From positions 1 to 64,000 of the IMG/VR virus record IMGVR_UViG_3300008261_000001: 64,000 bases of DNA; one strand, written 5' to 3'. The position numbers were made by a program, and so were the translations under genes. This document shows positions 25,340 through 36,729 of the stretch, in pieces. Source of the stretch: a virus. The notes under the pieces are model-generated. The model was not told the DNA's origin, made no database searches, and worked only from the letters and a program-made list of their open reading frames with translations. Every line of letters begins with the position of its first letter. The stretch's first letter is position 1.

Positions 25340-27753
25340 TATTCACCTCCTATGATGGCGATAAAGAAATCTACGAGTAGAGAGGGCAATCCACCGAGTA
25401 CGATCATTCCACCTGCTCCATAACCCCCCACGATGTTGGGCTTGTTTTTAGCGGATAAGAAGGCGTTCGTAGCGTCTGTTGTTCCATTACCTGTGAAGGG
25501 CAACACATAAAGACCCGCAGGAAACCTAAAAGACAAAATCGCATCTAGCACAGCCTTAATCCTCGACAAAATCCTCTGAATCTCAGCTATCCTATTTTTG
25601 ATCTGAGCGATGTACTTTTTGATGGTCTCCACAATGCCAGCTAGTCCTGCCGATAAAGCACTCGCGTAATCGTTAAGATCATCGAGTACATCTATTACAC
25701 CTGACAGCCCTACAAAATCCCCCAACCTAAGGTTCAACCATTGACCCACAGGCTTTTCCTTAGGCACCACAATGGATAGAACAGCCAAAGCACTCTCACA
25801 CAATGGAGCTACACCTTGAGTTTGTGCTACCGCCCTCGCATAAAATTGCGTAGGGGTGATTGGGTTTCTCACGAACTCTCTGAGGGTGCCGTTGGAGCAG
25901 TAAACAATAGGGGCTGACTCCAAACCCCTTATATCTGTTACTTTTACGACAGCTTTGTTAGGGGGTGCTAAATCTACGGATAAAGCACCCACTGTCTGTT
26001 CGGTCGTTCTTTCTACAATCGGTACACCCAAAACAACTTGGTTTTGGAGATTGCTCTCTAGTTCCCCCACATAACTCGTGTTGTTGTCCTTGTAGAACTG
26101 CTCTAGACCGCTCTTTCTCCCTATGCCATCGGCTGTAGAACCACTCGTCAGTGCATTGGACATAAAGCTATAAAATGGGATGTGATCTTTATTTTTATTG
26201 TTGAGGGCATCTATGTGTGCTTTTATTCCGACCAACAAGCTATCGGATGGGGATGCTGGTACTAACTCCCCTATTGCTCTGTCTATCGCGTCTTTTAAGG
26301 ATTTGGTCGTCTGTATTTTATTATCATTGGATAGTAGCCCCACACTGAAAAACTTTGCAATTTGTCGAGCTTGGTACTCACTCGTCTGCAAACCTAAGAA
26401 ATCTCTAGCCTCCTTTTTATCCAATCTACAAAGCACAAAAAGGCTCAGAGCTTCTCGTAAGGCACTTACATAGAGGAGCTTTGTATCGCTGTCTACCTTT
26501 GGGATAGAAACAGAGTTTGAGGGGAGGCTTAGGTTGTTCGGTGTAATGTTTATGCGTTTAACAGGCTTCAAGTCTGCTTTAAGAAGCCTAGTCGCACATT
26601 TTCCGTCATAAGCGTTGTCTCCCTCTAAATCTCTCAAGTCTGCTTCTAGAAGTGTGGTTTCTGTACAACTCCTAACGGATACCACATACCCACCGTCACC
26701 CTCTGTGGGTAAAGCCTCAAAAGGAATGTCTATGGCGTAAGAGGTTGGACCAAATAACTGCCCTAGTACGCTCTGTGGCTGTATGAAGTATGTCCTATGT
26801 GTCTGATGATAAGTATCTAAGCTATCGGTTATGTTTCCGTCTTGATCCCTTAAATAAACCTTATTGACCCCACTGCCAACAGGAATATCTAATATGCCTA
26901 ATAGATCAGAGGAGGCATCCAATCTGACATCGGCAGGGTCTTGTAAGACACCCTCGTAAAGCTCCGTAGGGCTTGAGGTTGACGAGGTCTGAGCTACCTT
27001 AAAATGGATAGTTTGTTTCTTGGTGGTGGTTTTCACGGAAACGATGAATAAGGGAGGGGGGCTTGCTACGCCTGTTAGATTAACGGATGGGTACTCCCAA
27101 GTGAGGCGAATGCCTGAGGGTTTATTGTCGAGGTCTATGGAGGCTGGATTAAGCTCTGTATGTGCGACTCCGAACTTTTGGTAATACTTTGCGTTTACAC
27201 TAGATGGAGCCCTTAAAGAGTTCTGTTGTGGAGAGACACCGAATAAACCGAACAAGTCGGTCAAGGTTTTGATAAGCCTATTTATGCCTGATGTGTCGGC
27301 ACCCCCAAAAAATGCCAACCCAAACACGCTCGTGTTGGAAGAGAAATCTGGTCTCGATAAGTCTTTTCTATCCAATAGCTTTTGGGAGGTTCGAGTTTCG
27401 AACGCTGGGTAACCTCCCCTCAGCCCCAAAAGGGGGTCTGAGAACAAATCATAGTCCCAAGTGAAATATATACCCGCTGACTTTAAGTCCCTTATCAACC
27501 CCTCCAATAACGCTATAAGAGCGTCTATGGCTAGTTTGATGGGCTGACTTATGTCTATAAGCAAAGAGGACACAAAGTCCAATATGCTCTCTAAAATACC
27601 CAGACCTGTATTTATGAGTGTAAAGGCAGGGTCGGTGGTCTGCTTGACTTGATCTAAGAAGTCATAGACCGAGTTTTCTTTAGGGACTTGTACACCCCCC
27701 CATTGGTTAATCGTTGGTGGGGCTGAAAAATCAGTGGGTTTAGGGTCTGCCAC
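25339..27753 (-). CDS. Large virion protein, 804 aa
   Basis: Residues 40-95 form strongly hydrophobic amphipathic helices (LGILESILDFVSSLLIDIS), then a beta region at about 200-260 reading like a fibronectin-type strand set (IRLTWEYPSVNL, PPLFIVSVKTT), and the C-terminus again has hydrophobic helices (IKKYIAQIKNRIAEIQRILSR ... LVDFFIAIIGGE). It overlaps its upstream neighbour by 14 nt. It probably belongs to the baseplate or tail periphery with the 2898-aa protein; specific role unknown. Confidence 0.6.
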   Translation of the reverse strand: MADPKPTDFSAPPTINQWGGVQVPKENSVYDFLDQVKQTTDPAFTLINTGLGILESILDFVSSLLIDISQPIKLAIDALIALLEGLIRDLKSAGIYFTWDYDLFSDPLLGLRGGYPAFETRTSQKLLDRKDLSRPDFSSNTSVFGLAFFGGADTSGINRLIKTLTDLFGLFGVSPQQNSLRAPSSVNAKYYQKFGVAHTELNPASIDLDNKPSGIRLTWEYPSVNLTGVASPPPLFIVSVKTTTKKQTIHFKVAQTSSTSSPTELYEGVLQDPADVRLDASSDLLGILDIPVGSGVNKVYLRDQDGNITDSLDTYHQTHRTYFIQPQSVLGQLFGPTSYAIDIPFEALPTEGDGGYVVSVRSCTETTLLEADLRDLEGDNAYDGKCATRLLKADLKPVKRINITPNNLSLPSNSVSIPKVDSDTKLLYVSALREALSLFVLCRLDKKEARDFLGLQTSEYQARQIAKFFSVGLLSNDNKIQTTKSLKDAIDRAIGELVPASPSDSLLVGIKAHIDALNNKNKDHIPFYSFMSNALTSGSTADGIGRKSGLEQFYKDNNTSYVGELESNLQNQVVLGVPIVERTTEQTVGALSVDLAPPNKAVVKVTDIRGLESAPIVYCSNGTLREFVRNPITPTQFYARAVAQTQGVAPLCESALAVLSIVVPKEKPVGQWLNLRLGDFVGLSGVIDVLDDLNDYASALSAGLAGIVETIKKYIAQIKNRIAEIQRILSRIKAVLDAILSFRFPAGLYVLPFTGNGTTDATNAFLSAKNKPNIVGGYGAGGMIVLGGLPSLLVDFFIAIIGGE

Positions 27754-27955
27754 GATTGTCTCCCTTTCGCCTGCTCTGTTGCACTTGAGCCTTTAAGAGT
27801 TCTTGCTCTAAATGGGTTAGCTTCGATTGCTCTTTCAACAACTCCCCCTCAAAGTGCTTCTGTAGCTCCTCCAAATACGACACCATCTGCGATAAAGGGT
27901 TAACCCCATCCGCAGATGGCTTTATATCCTCTGTCTTTTTCCAATCGTTAGCCAT
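27740..27955 (-). CDS. Small coiled-coil protein, 71 aa
   Basis: Start at ATG 27955 with GGGAG 8 nt upstream. Residues 22-60 are a heptad-like coiled coil (LEELQKHFEGELLKEQSKLT) and the end is basic. It overlaps the 804-aa gene by 14 nt and lies 45 bp after the giant gene, so it is likely a structural partner or chaperone of these proteins. Confidence 0.6.
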   Translation of the reverse strand: MANDWKKTEDIKPSADGVNPLSQMVSYLEELQKHFEGELLKEQSKLTHLEQELLKAQVQQSRRKGDNRGRP

Positions 27956-28000
27956 GTGAATCACTCCCCTCTTTGTCTTAGGTGTTGGGTGTTAAATAAC

Positions 28001-31000
28001 CTAGCGGTTCGTCAGACTCTTTAGTGCAAATAGATCAGGCTTCGGATAAACCGAGCTTTCCATTTTAGCCAAAGTCCCTTGAGTCCGATGTGTCCTCGTT
28101 TTAATCCAAGCCATTCGTGACTCCCTCGCCTGTAAAACACCCAACCCATCATCCAAGTCACTCGGCAAACCTGAGCCCAACTCCCCATAACCCTCCGTTA
28201 TTAAAACAGAGTCCTCTATCACAACACGCCTGTCCAAGACACTTAAACAGGTGTTTGTGTTCACAAAAGGCTTTGAGCTTGTTAAGCCCTTAATGTTGTC
28301 CAACAACAACTCATTAGACGGATGTGTAGGATCCCCCTCACCCACAAGGCTCATGTAATCGTCTGCCTCATAGTCTGCCCAACTGACCATGTCCGTAGGA
28401 AACGACATAAACCTACGCACACGCTCAGACCAAGATAGTGTCCTCTCCCGATAAAATAAGAAGTCTTCAGCTACGCTCTGCACCAACCCATTTTTCATCC
28501 GAACTATCCGATACGAGAAGGGATGTACGCTATCGGTAGTCGTCGAATAAGTGCCTCCCTCCACCCCTGAGGTCACCCTTAAGGGATTTCCTAAATCTCC
28601 ACCAACACTAGGCAAGAGGTTGTAGGTGGACTTATCCTTAGTCCCTACACTACCGCTTACTATGAGGTAATCAAGTCCAACCTCTAGAACACGATACGAA
28701 CCTCTGTTGTCGTCCAACTCATGTGGCTCACCCTCTATGTACCCAACCTCACCTAGCTTGCCCTGATCCCCACGCGGTGGATACCCATACTCTACAGGTG
28801 AACTATCCAATAACGCCCCTTGTGGATCTATCACAAGGTAATCACCCACAAGGACACCAAGATCTAAGAAGTCTGCATTGGTATCCACGAGCTTACCCTC
28901 TAGAGGAACGGATATGCCCTCTTGTGCAGGAGACTCGTAAAGCACCTCAAACCCCTGTGAGAAGTACTCATCAAACGACTGCAACTGAGGAATAAGCCCA
29001 CCCACCCTTGTCTTAATCCTAAAGCTGTAAGCCTCCGCGATAGATGAACCCCTTACCCAACTACAAGTCAACTCCCCATCCACAACCCCCACAACCCTCA
29101 AGTACAACGCCTCTGTTCCGTCCTCCTTGTGGATAAACACATGGTCTCCCATCTGCACCACATTAGAGAAGTTTCCAATTTGGGTATCCGTCCCATCGGT
29201 GTCTTCTTCAATCAGATAGTTCACTTGCTTGGGAGTTAGGACATACACGCCCTCGCCCTCGTCTGTAAGATTTAACACCAAGCCCTCTCTCCCCTCATAA
29301 ACATAACGCAAAGAGGAGACACCCTCAACCACACCCTTTAGGACATCGGTGAACCTACGAGGTCTCCTAGCCACCAACTGCACCCTCTCTGTGAAATCCC
29401 ATGCGGGTAAATCCGATAGGGTGTAATCTATGGGGCTTCTTACATTACTACTGCCGTCTCCAAATACACTCTTGGTTGAATAGTCTCTCACCAACAGCGG
29501 AAAAGACTTATCCAAGTATATTCCACCTAAGACCGTCACGCTCATGGATAATACATCTAGGGGCAATAAGAACCCCTCCCCATAAGAGTTAACATCGGTG
29601 ACTTCACCTAAAGAACCCCACTCTATTCCGTAAACGACTCCGTCTGTACCCCTAAGAGCCGTAAGAGATGACGAGGTATCCCCTCCACCAGCTACACCAA
29701 GTGTAAACTGAATACTTCCACTTAAAGTACAAGGAGCTTCGCTAGGCACAAGGGAGGTCTTAACAAGGTCGAACTTAGCCCTTGTCCCACCTGTAATCAC
29801 TTGCCCATACGCCTCACCCAATATGTCGCTCAGTTCACTGAAGTCCACGACCGTCCCATCTAAATACGCCACGGAGCCATCTACAAAACTAAAGCTCGTC
29901 TCTGTCCTTGAGGCATAAGATATCCGTAGGGCTGATCGACCATAGACGGAGTCGTACACACCCAAAGTCGTAGACATGGGTCTAGATGAAACCCCCACTG
30001 AGTCTAAAATAACAATCAAGTCCCCAACAGAACCAAAGAAAGAGGACAACTCGGTGTTGTCTGTACTCAGTGTGGCTGAGATACCCAATACGCTTAAACC
30101 TGTCACCTTAGGGAATGAAATAACAACAGACTGACTCTGTGTCACAATCTCTCTAATCTCTTCGTCTGCGACACCCTCCGTGTAAAACTCCACTCGGTGA
30201 AGTCCAGAGTTATGCCCAGAGCTAACAACTAAGAAATCTCCCTTCAGAATATTATCCGCAGGTAAAGAGAGATTATGGATAACACCAGATAGGTTATCCG
30301 TAGAGCCCCCACTCAACACCAAGCCCATGTCCCCCTCACCGACATAGATAACACCTTGTTCGTTGACCTCCGACCCTACCATAATGGATAAACCGACCCC
30401 ACTCAAAGCAACCGAGTTTTCACCGCTTGAGCGATATCCGTAGATTAATAACCCATCGGATAAGATTTCTTTAATCTCAAAGGCTGAACCCCCATTTATG
30501 ACGGACGAGTTATTCACATCGGAAGATACGATGTGAGTACCACCCCCACCACCTACGGACTCATAAACAAGAAAACCGCTGTCCAAAACCTCAACCGAGG
30601 ACGAGTAGCTACCTTGTACCTCATAAGAGTCAAATAATGGATAACTCTCCCTAATAGAGACACGATCCGATGGGATATAAGCCGATGGGGATTGGGCTGT
30701 ATAGCCCAAGTGGAAATCCATAAACCAAGCCGAACCCACACCTGTGTAGATGGTCGTACCGCTTGTGGTGGTTAAGCCACCCAAGCCCCCCCAAAATGAG
30801 GAAGCTCTGAATAACCAAGTCTCACCCGTAAAGGCAGGAGCAGGTGGGACATTGGGATTATCTATGGGTGAGTCCACGATGGTGAGCGTGTTGCCCACAT
30901 AGGTGAAGGAAGTCATGTTGTCTGGTGAGTACGCCACATAACCAAAGCCAAACCTTTGGAAACTCACCGTCCAATCTGTCACGCCCCTTGTAAAAGTAAA

Positions 31001-34000
31001 CCGACCATATCGGATTAACCCTCCGTTCAAGTACACATCTAGCCGTATCTCGTTACCTGTGCTACCCTCGCCCGCAAGGTAGTCGAAATAAAGGAAATAA
31101 TCTCTGTACTTGGTGTTGGAAAACACGAGTTCTACAGTCGATACATCGTACTTGCCAGAGCTAGGGATACCCTCGCTCAAGGTCTCCGTTACGCTCACAC
31201 CGACCGCGTCATCGGATAAGTGATAAACGAGAGCGTTATTGACTCTGTAAGAGAGAGAACCACCCGAGTTCGAGGCGGAGAACCTCGGTGGCATGATTTC
31301 AGTTCCGTTTATCCAACCCAACTCCAGAAGCCTGTCCTCGAACACCATGAGGTCTGATTGTCTAGGTGTTTGTACACACTCACCAATCGCTGTGGCTACA
31401 GAGTAGTCATATGTTGTGACAAGGACACCATCCACGCCCTCTACGCCATCGTCCCTAACCTCATCTGGATAAACATATTCAAGGCTCCCATTGTTGTCTG
31501 CTTGTGCTGTAAGTCTCTCTAAATAGGGAGGAACCGTGACGAGAATATCCTTTTCTGTTAAGGGCTTCTTAAAGGGTATAGACTCGTCTCCGTCGTCGTT
31601 TACACCCAATCCCATGAGTGCTGGATACACATAAGGTTCCAAGCTAGTGTTTCCAAAAGTAACCGACCCCTCAAGAGCCGTGTGTGCCGAGGGGACATTT
31701 TGACCTAAGATTTCTTTAATAGGATAGTTAGGGTCAGACCCACTTGGCAAGGTTATGTCGAATATCTCACCCTCTGCCGACCTTAGTCCCACATCGACAC
31801 CCACACGATAAACACTGCTGTCTCCTTCTTCGTCCAAATCGAGGGCAAAGCTCTGAACAATCGTGTCTCCCCTCTTGGGGGCAAAAGCTGAACCAAAGGC
31901 TGTTATTAAGCTACCCTCCAAGACCACCACACACCCATTTACGATTTCTTTAATCCTCGCGTTCCGAGGTTCTCCAGTTAATGAAAACACAGAGTCATAG
32001 GCATACTCCCCCTCGTTCAATACGGGAGAGAAGCCAACACCATCAACACCCAACTGTAGCTTATCCCCCACACGCAACCCATTAAATACCCTTTCTAAAT
32101 TCCCCACCACCACATCGGATAAATCCCCACCCTCAGATAAGAACCTATCTGTTATTGGATAACCAGTAAGTGGGTCTATGGGAAACTCACTCAGTGGGAC
32201 AGCGGATAAGATGAGGCTAGGTCTTCCTACAGAGCTAGGAGCATATTCACTAAACCCATTAGGCGAATACGACACAACTCTGAACCTTGCTCCCCTCTTA
32301 GAGAGAGTTAAGCTGGATATGTTTTTTAATGAACCGAAAGCTGGGTTTTCTACGAGTGCTATGACATCCGTAAAAGTGCTCTCAAAGTCCCTAAAAAAGA
32401 ACAACTCCCCACCGCCTCGATAAGTCATCATCTTAGCCGACTGCGGATACAGCCTCGACTCTACACTCGGTTTCCACAAGGGCGAATAAATGGGAGCGTA
32501 CTCATACTTAATGAATGGATAACCCACACCCATGTCATAAGACATACGCTTTTCATAAGAAACCAAAGCGTAGTCGTCTATCTCGTTCTCTATGAGATTC
32601 CTCTGTGTAGATTTCTTCTTCTTAAAGTCCAAGACGCTCGATACACCCTCTGCATCTATCAAGTATCTTGGATAAATCTCCCTTGTGATGGGGTCTTCTA
32701 ATCCCGCACCACACCACTTGTCTCCCCTCAAAAGCTCGAACTTAAACAACCCATCCGCATCACCCACGACCTTGCCCGTTGTACTTGAGACAAGCTCGTC
32801 CACTGGCTTAATAAAACCATCGTATCTCTTTATCCAATTTCTAGCCACCACATCAGAGGCGAGAAGATCAAAATATCCAATAGACCTCCCTCGCTGAGTG
32901 TTTTCTGTCCGAGTTATCTTCGCCCCAAATCCCCTCTTGTCACTCACCTTGAGACTATCCAATAACTCTCTCTCTACCTCGCCTTCATAGGTTTGTTCAG
33001 CGACTGTTCTGAAGTAAAACACATCTGGGGCATACACCATGCACTTAGCGTAAATCTTCTTGCCCGTGTGCTCAGTCGGAACTCTCCTTTCCGTAAAACT
33101 TAACTCGTACTTCGGATACTCCACCTCGCCTGTGGCTAAAACCCTCTCACTGACCACCCCTTGTGCCGTATGCTTTAAGTAATAACTCTCACCCACAGAT
33201 ACGCCCAAACCACCCAACAAGTTTAACACATCCGAACTCAGAGCGTAGTCAACCCCCTCTACAAGCTCATAACCCAAACCCTCCGACTCCACATAACGGA
33301 TAAGAGTATAGCCCTTATCCGTTAAAACCTTGCTCGATAAAGCTAAAGATTTATCCCCCACTTTAAGCACAGCCCTCATCGACACCAATAACTCACTCAC
33401 ATTGTGTTCTGCCGTTTGCCCCCTCACTCCTAAAATAGTCACCCCATTAATCAAAGACACCGAAAGTACCTCGTAAGCAATACCTGCCAACATCAATAAA
33501 CCACCCACCTTAAATAAATCCCTCAAGTCACCCTCTACAGAAATCTCCCCACCACCCAAACGGCTCTTACAAACAACCCCACTTACGCTCTTGAAAACAT
33601 AACCAGATGCCCTCAAGACACTCACATCACTCGACTTTATCCCATACCTCGCAGGAGGATACACGGATAAGTTTCCATTAGAACCGACCGCAGTCACCCT
33701 AAAGATATGTCCAGATAGATTTAACAAATCATCTACAGCCACTAAACCACTCGGTATCCAACTCGAAATCGTACTGCTACCAATACTTATCTCTAAGTCC
33801 TCAACCTCTTTTATTCCAGTAGATACCCTAACCGAATACTCCCCACCCATAGACCTCGTCACATAATAACTAACACGCACATCCCCCACCGCGTTCACAT
33901 AAATAATCCTGTCACTCGTTATGCTCGCACCAGATGTGACAATAGATGCCCCGTCATACAAAGTAAATAAATCACTATCCAAGACCACCCCTCGCTCCAA

Positions 34001-36697
34001 CCCCCCATAACTGTAAACTCCGCTCTCCAATAAAACCGCACTCTCCTCCCTAACTAAAAATAAAACACCCTCCAAGACACGCTCGCTCTCCGTAAAAGGA
34101 ATATAAGACACCTCAACACCCACACCAGACTCTAAAGGAGACTCAAAAGATATAGCACCAGTGCTAACCTCATATCTCACACGCCCCCTGTCCAATAACT
34201 CCATCAACTCTAAAGCAACACCCTCACCAAATGGACTCGATAAGTCGTCCAATGACGCACTCACCTCCGCCCTGTCCGTTAAAACATCTCTCGGAACCCC
34301 CTTGTAATAACACACACCCACCCAACTGCTATCCAATACCCCATCGCTCTCAAAATATATCCGTCCACTCACCGAGTCCCTCGTAAAACCATAACCATCT
34401 ACAATAACACCCTCCTCATAGGTGACACCATCAACCTCTAATCTGTAATAACCATCTCGCCTCTGAATATCCGATATGTAAAAATCACCCAATAACTCCC
34501 TCTTTAAAATCACTAAGGGATAATAAACCGAACCCCCAACCTCCCTCAAATATAAACTAGATGTAGGATGCACATTGGATAAATCCATACCCCAATTGCG
34601 AATAATGTACACCTCACAACTACGCCTCTCACTGTAAAGCCTCTCCCAACACTCCCCCAACACTAAATCAGAACCACCCACACCCCCACCCTCATGCTCC
34701 TCCCATATGTTAGAGGATTCATCTATCCTATCCATACTCGATAAAACCCCATCCCCTGAGATAACACGCCTCCATAAAACCACCCCAGATGTTATCTGCC
34801 TAACAAAGTTCCCCTCCGCCTTATCCAAATCCTCTAAACGACCACTACCCACCACATTAAGCCAACCCCTCAGAAATCTTAAACGCCCCCCCAACCCATA
34901 CAAAACATCAAAATCTACACCCTCACTCAAAACCTCACCACCTATAGACAAACCACCCACCAACGACAAAACTCCACCACTCGTCTCTAAACCATCCAAT
35001 ACCCCACGCACATAACCACTACGAGAAACAACACCCAACCATGTAATCGAGTTATCCATATCCAAACCATACTCAATGTCCTCCCCCTTCGTTAAATAAC
35101 CACCACCCTCCACCCTAAAGTGCCTGCTACCCGTTGCGTCCGCCCCACCCCTAAATAAAGACACCTCACCCAAACCACTCAGCAGACTTAAAGATAAACC
35201 CCCACCACCGACCACACCCACCTCCTCGTCATCATAACTTACATAACCACCCACACTAAGTGAACCCACACTTAAAAAGACACCACCCGCCCAACGCTCA
35301 TGTGGCACTAAACCCAACTTATCCAAATCCCCAGACACAGACTCCCCTAAGACCCTTATGTGTCCATAACGATCCACATCCACTAAACCCTCCCCCCCTA
35401 CAAGATCCCCCCCTACCCACGACACCAAATCCCCATCAACTAAAATACTCCCACTGCCCGATAAAGGCTTGCTCGATACCATACCCAAACCCACCCTGTC
35501 CATACCCACTAACCCCGTGCCGTACTTGGCCCCCGTTAAATCCACTCGCCCCCCTGTGTACACCCTCCCAAAGTCCCCTGAGCCCAACGATACATACGCC
35601 ACACCCACCTTACGCTTCTTAAACTCAGGTACATCCTCTACATACTCACACAATAAAACATCCCCACTCAATAACCTCACATACGAACCCAATAAATAAC
35701 CCCTAAAGAAACCACGCCTCACCCCCTCACCCAATCCGTCCTTCTCCCACTCCCAACCACTCACCCCAAATGAACCCTCCCCTATTACCCCACTTTCCAA
35801 CTCACTCTCCGACTCCATAAACACACGATCACTACATAACGCTAACCCCTCATACACCAACTCGTAATCCCCCGACCAATACACACGCCCAGCCTCCCTA
35901 TCAAACTCAAAATCAGTCAAGAAATCCCCCACACCACCCACTCGCCTCAATAATGGAAACTCATTCAAACGAGGACAAGGAGATAAATAATCTCCTGACC
36001 TTAACGCACTACCGCCCACTAAAGATCCCCTGATTAAGATTATCCCCAAACCCCTGTCCTCGTCACTCAACGAACCCCACCTTAACTCACTACCCTCACT
36101 ATCCATTAACCCATATGAAGAAGATAAATCACCACCCCCAACAAGAATGTCCTCACCCACTGTTAGCCTCTTCGAACCCACCACCAACTCGTCACCTAAC
36201 CTCAAACCCACTAACCCCCCATCACCCACTACACCAAATGACTCCCCACGACCCCCACCCAATAACTTCCATGTCGAACCCTCCCACTTAAAACGCTCCC
36301 TCACACCATCGTTTGCCGTCCACCAATAACTCACCCCCTCCAAATATACCAACCCATCCGGCTCACCCCCCTCTGATTCTGCTACTCCTAAACCACTATC
36401 CAATACCTCTAAACTCTCCCCCCCACGAGTCGCTGATCTTATCCTATTCCCACCAAGCTCCACACCCCCATACCAAATACCACCCCCTACAGATACCCAA
36501 CTGATCTCCCTCGATACATCACCCACTGCACCATCCCCCGCAGATATCCATAAGACTTCCCCCTCCCCCCTTATAGCCTCATAGTCATAACCCAATAAAT
36601 CCACCCCTCCCCTCACAATACGACTGCCCAAACCCGTCAGCGTGTTGTTCCCATCCCCAGACCTTACATCTAGCCTCAGTAATGTTAATGTACTCAT
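28001..36697 (-). CDS. Giant virion protein, 2898 aa
   Basis: One uninterrupted 8.7-kb frame. The N-terminal 1,300 residues are rich in Gly, Ser, Val and Leu with repeated beta-strand and turn patterns (GGGLSLSLLSG, SVGGYVSYDD); the middle and C-terminal parts are ordinary beta-rich virion sequence, including an aromatic stretch (FQRFGFGYVAYSPDN) and a helical Arg/Lys-rich end. Size and position suggest a tail fibre, baseplate wedge or adhesin scaffold; no catalytic motif is seen. The coding strand is nearly free of C at the 5' end and balanced at the 3' end, a striking internal gradient. A TATAAT box precedes it. Confidence 0.7.
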   Translation of the reverse strand: MSTLTLLRLDVRSGDGNNTLTGLGSRIVRGGVDLLGYDYEAIRGEGEVLWISAGDGAVGDVSREISWVSVGGGIWYGGVELGGNRIRSATRGGESLEVLDSGLGVAESEGGEPDGLVYLEGVSYWWTANDGVRERFKWEGSTWKLLGGGRGESFGVVGDGGLVGLRLGDELVVGSKRLTVGEDILVGGGDLSSSYGLMDSEGSELRWGSLSDEDRGLGIILIRGSLVGGSALRSGDYLSPCPRLNEFPLLRRVGGVGDFLTDFEFDREAGRVYWSGDYELVYEGLALCSDRVFMESESELESGVIGEGSFGVSGWEWEKDGLGEGVRRGFFRGYLLGSYVRLLSGDVLLCEYVEDVPEFKKRKVGVAYVSLGSGDFGRVYTGGRVDLTGAKYGTGLVGMDRVGLGMVSSKPLSGSGSILVDGDLVSWVGGDLVGGEGLVDVDRYGHIRVLGESVSGDLDKLGLVPHERWAGGVFLSVGSLSVGGYVSYDDEEVGVVGGGGLSLSLLSGLGEVSLFRGGADATGSRHFRVEGGGYLTKGEDIEYGLDMDNSITWLGVVSRSGYVRGVLDGLETSGGVLSLVGGLSIGGEVLSEGVDFDVLYGLGGRLRFLRGWLNVVGSGRLEDLDKAEGNFVRQITSGVVLWRRVISGDGVLSSMDRIDESSNIWEEHEGGGVGGSDLVLGECWERLYSERRSCEVYIIRNWGMDLSNVHPTSSLYLREVGGSVYYPLVILKRELLGDFYISDIQRRDGYYRLEVDGVTYEEGVIVDGYGFTRDSVSGRIYFESDGVLDSSWVGVCYYKGVPRDVLTDRAEVSASLDDLSSPFGEGVALELMELLDRGRVRYEVSTGAISFESPLESGVGVEVSYIPFTESERVLEGVLFLVREESAVLLESGVYSYGGLERGVVLDSDLFTLYDGASIVTSGASITSDRIIYVNAVGDVRVSYYVTRSMGGEYSVRVSTGIKEVEDLEISIGSSTISSWIPSGLVAVDDLLNLSGHIFRVTAVGSNGNLSVYPPARYGIKSSDVSVLRASGYVFKSVSGVVCKSRLGGGEISVEGDLRDLFKVGGLLMLAGIAYEVLSVSLINGVTILGVRGQTAEHNVSELLVSMRAVLKVGDKSLALSSKVLTDKGYTLIRYVESEGLGYELVEGVDYALSSDVLNLLGGLGVSVGESYYLKHTAQGVVSERVLATGEVEYPKYELSFTERRVPTEHTGKKIYAKCMVYAPDVFYFRTVAEQTYEGEVERELLDSLKVSDKRGFGAKITRTENTQRGRSIGYFDLLASDVVARNWIKRYDGFIKPVDELVSSTTGKVVGDADGLFKFELLRGDKWCGAGLEDPITREIYPRYLIDAEGVSSVLDFKKKKSTQRNLIENEIDDYALVSYEKRMSYDMGVGYPFIKYEYAPIYSPLWKPSVESRLYPQSAKMMTYRGGGELFFFRDFESTFTDVIALVENPAFGSLKNISSLTLSKRGARFRVVSYSPNGFSEYAPSSVGRPSLILSAVPLSEFPIDPLTGYPITDRFLSEGGDLSDVVVGNLERVFNGLRVGDKLQLGVDGVGFSPVLNEGEYAYDSVFSLTGEPRNARIKEIVNGCVVVLEGSLITAFGSAFAPKRGDTIVQSFALDLDEEGDSSVYRVGVDVGLRSAEGEIFDITLPSGSDPNYPIKEILGQNVPSAHTALEGSVTFGNTSLEPYVYPALMGLGVNDDGDESIPFKKPLTEKDILVTVPPYLERLTAQADNNGSLEYVYPDEVRDDGVEGVDGVLVTTYDYSVATAIGECVQTPRQSDLMVFEDRLLELGWINGTEIMPPRFSASNSGGSLSYRVNNALVYHLSDDAVGVSVTETLSEGIPSSGKYDVSTVELVFSNTKYRDYFLYFDYLAGEGSTGNEIRLDVYLNGGLIRYGRFTFTRGVTDWTVSFQRFGFGYVAYSPDNMTSFTYVGNTLTIVDSPIDNPNVPPAPAFTGETWLFRASSFWGGLGGLTTTSGTTIYTGVGSAWFMDFHLGYTAQSPSAYIPSDRVSIRESYPLFDSYEVQGSYSSSVEVLDSGFLVYESVGGGGGTHIVSSDVNNSSVINGGSAFEIKEILSDGLLIYGYRSSGENSVALSGVGLSIMVGSEVNEQGVIYVGEGDMGLVLSGGSTDNLSGVIHNLSLPADNILKGDFLVVSSGHNSGLHRVEFYTEGVADEEIREIVTQSQSVVISFPKVTGLSVLGISATLSTDNTELSSFFGSVGDLIVILDSVGVSSRPMSTTLGVYDSVYGRSALRISYASRTETSFSFVDGSVAYLDGTVVDFSELSDILGEAYGQVITGGTRAKFDLVKTSLVPSEAPCTLSGSIQFTLGVAGGGDTSSSLTALRGTDGVVYGIEWGSLGEVTDVNSYGEGFLLPLDVLSMSVTVLGGIYLDKSFPLLVRDYSTKSVFGDGSSNVRSPIDYTLSDLPAWDFTERVQLVARRPRRFTDVLKGVVEGVSSLRYVYEGREGLVLNLTDEGEGVYVLTPKQVNYLIEEDTDGTDTQIGNFSNVVQMGDHVFIHKEDGTEALYLRVVGVVDGELTCSWVRGSSIAEAYSFRIKTRVGGLIPQLQSFDEYFSQGFEVLYESPAQEGISVPLEGKLVDTNADFLDLGVLVGDYLVIDPQGALLDSSPVEYGYPPRGDQGKLGEVGYIEGEPHELDDNRGSYRVLEVGLDYLIVSGSVGTKDKSTYNLLPSVGGDLGNPLRVTSGVEGGTYSTTTDSVHPFSYRIVRMKNGLVQSVAEDFLFYRERTLSWSERVRRFMSFPTDMVSWADYEADDYMSLVGEGDPTHPSNELLLDNIKGLTSSKPFVNTNTCLSVLDRRVVIEDSVLITEGYGELGSGLPSDLDDGLGVLQARESRMAWIKTRTHRTQGTLAKMESSVYPKPDLFALKSLTNR

Positions 36698-36729
36698 CTC
36701 TGTCTACACCCCTCATGTTAAAGTCTAAG

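Noticed and set aside
35260-35699. Several Pro/His/Thr-rich rightward frames in 34.7-36.5 kb
   Set aside because: Antisense shadows of the giant gene; the C-rich strand has few stop codons because of the extreme skew.
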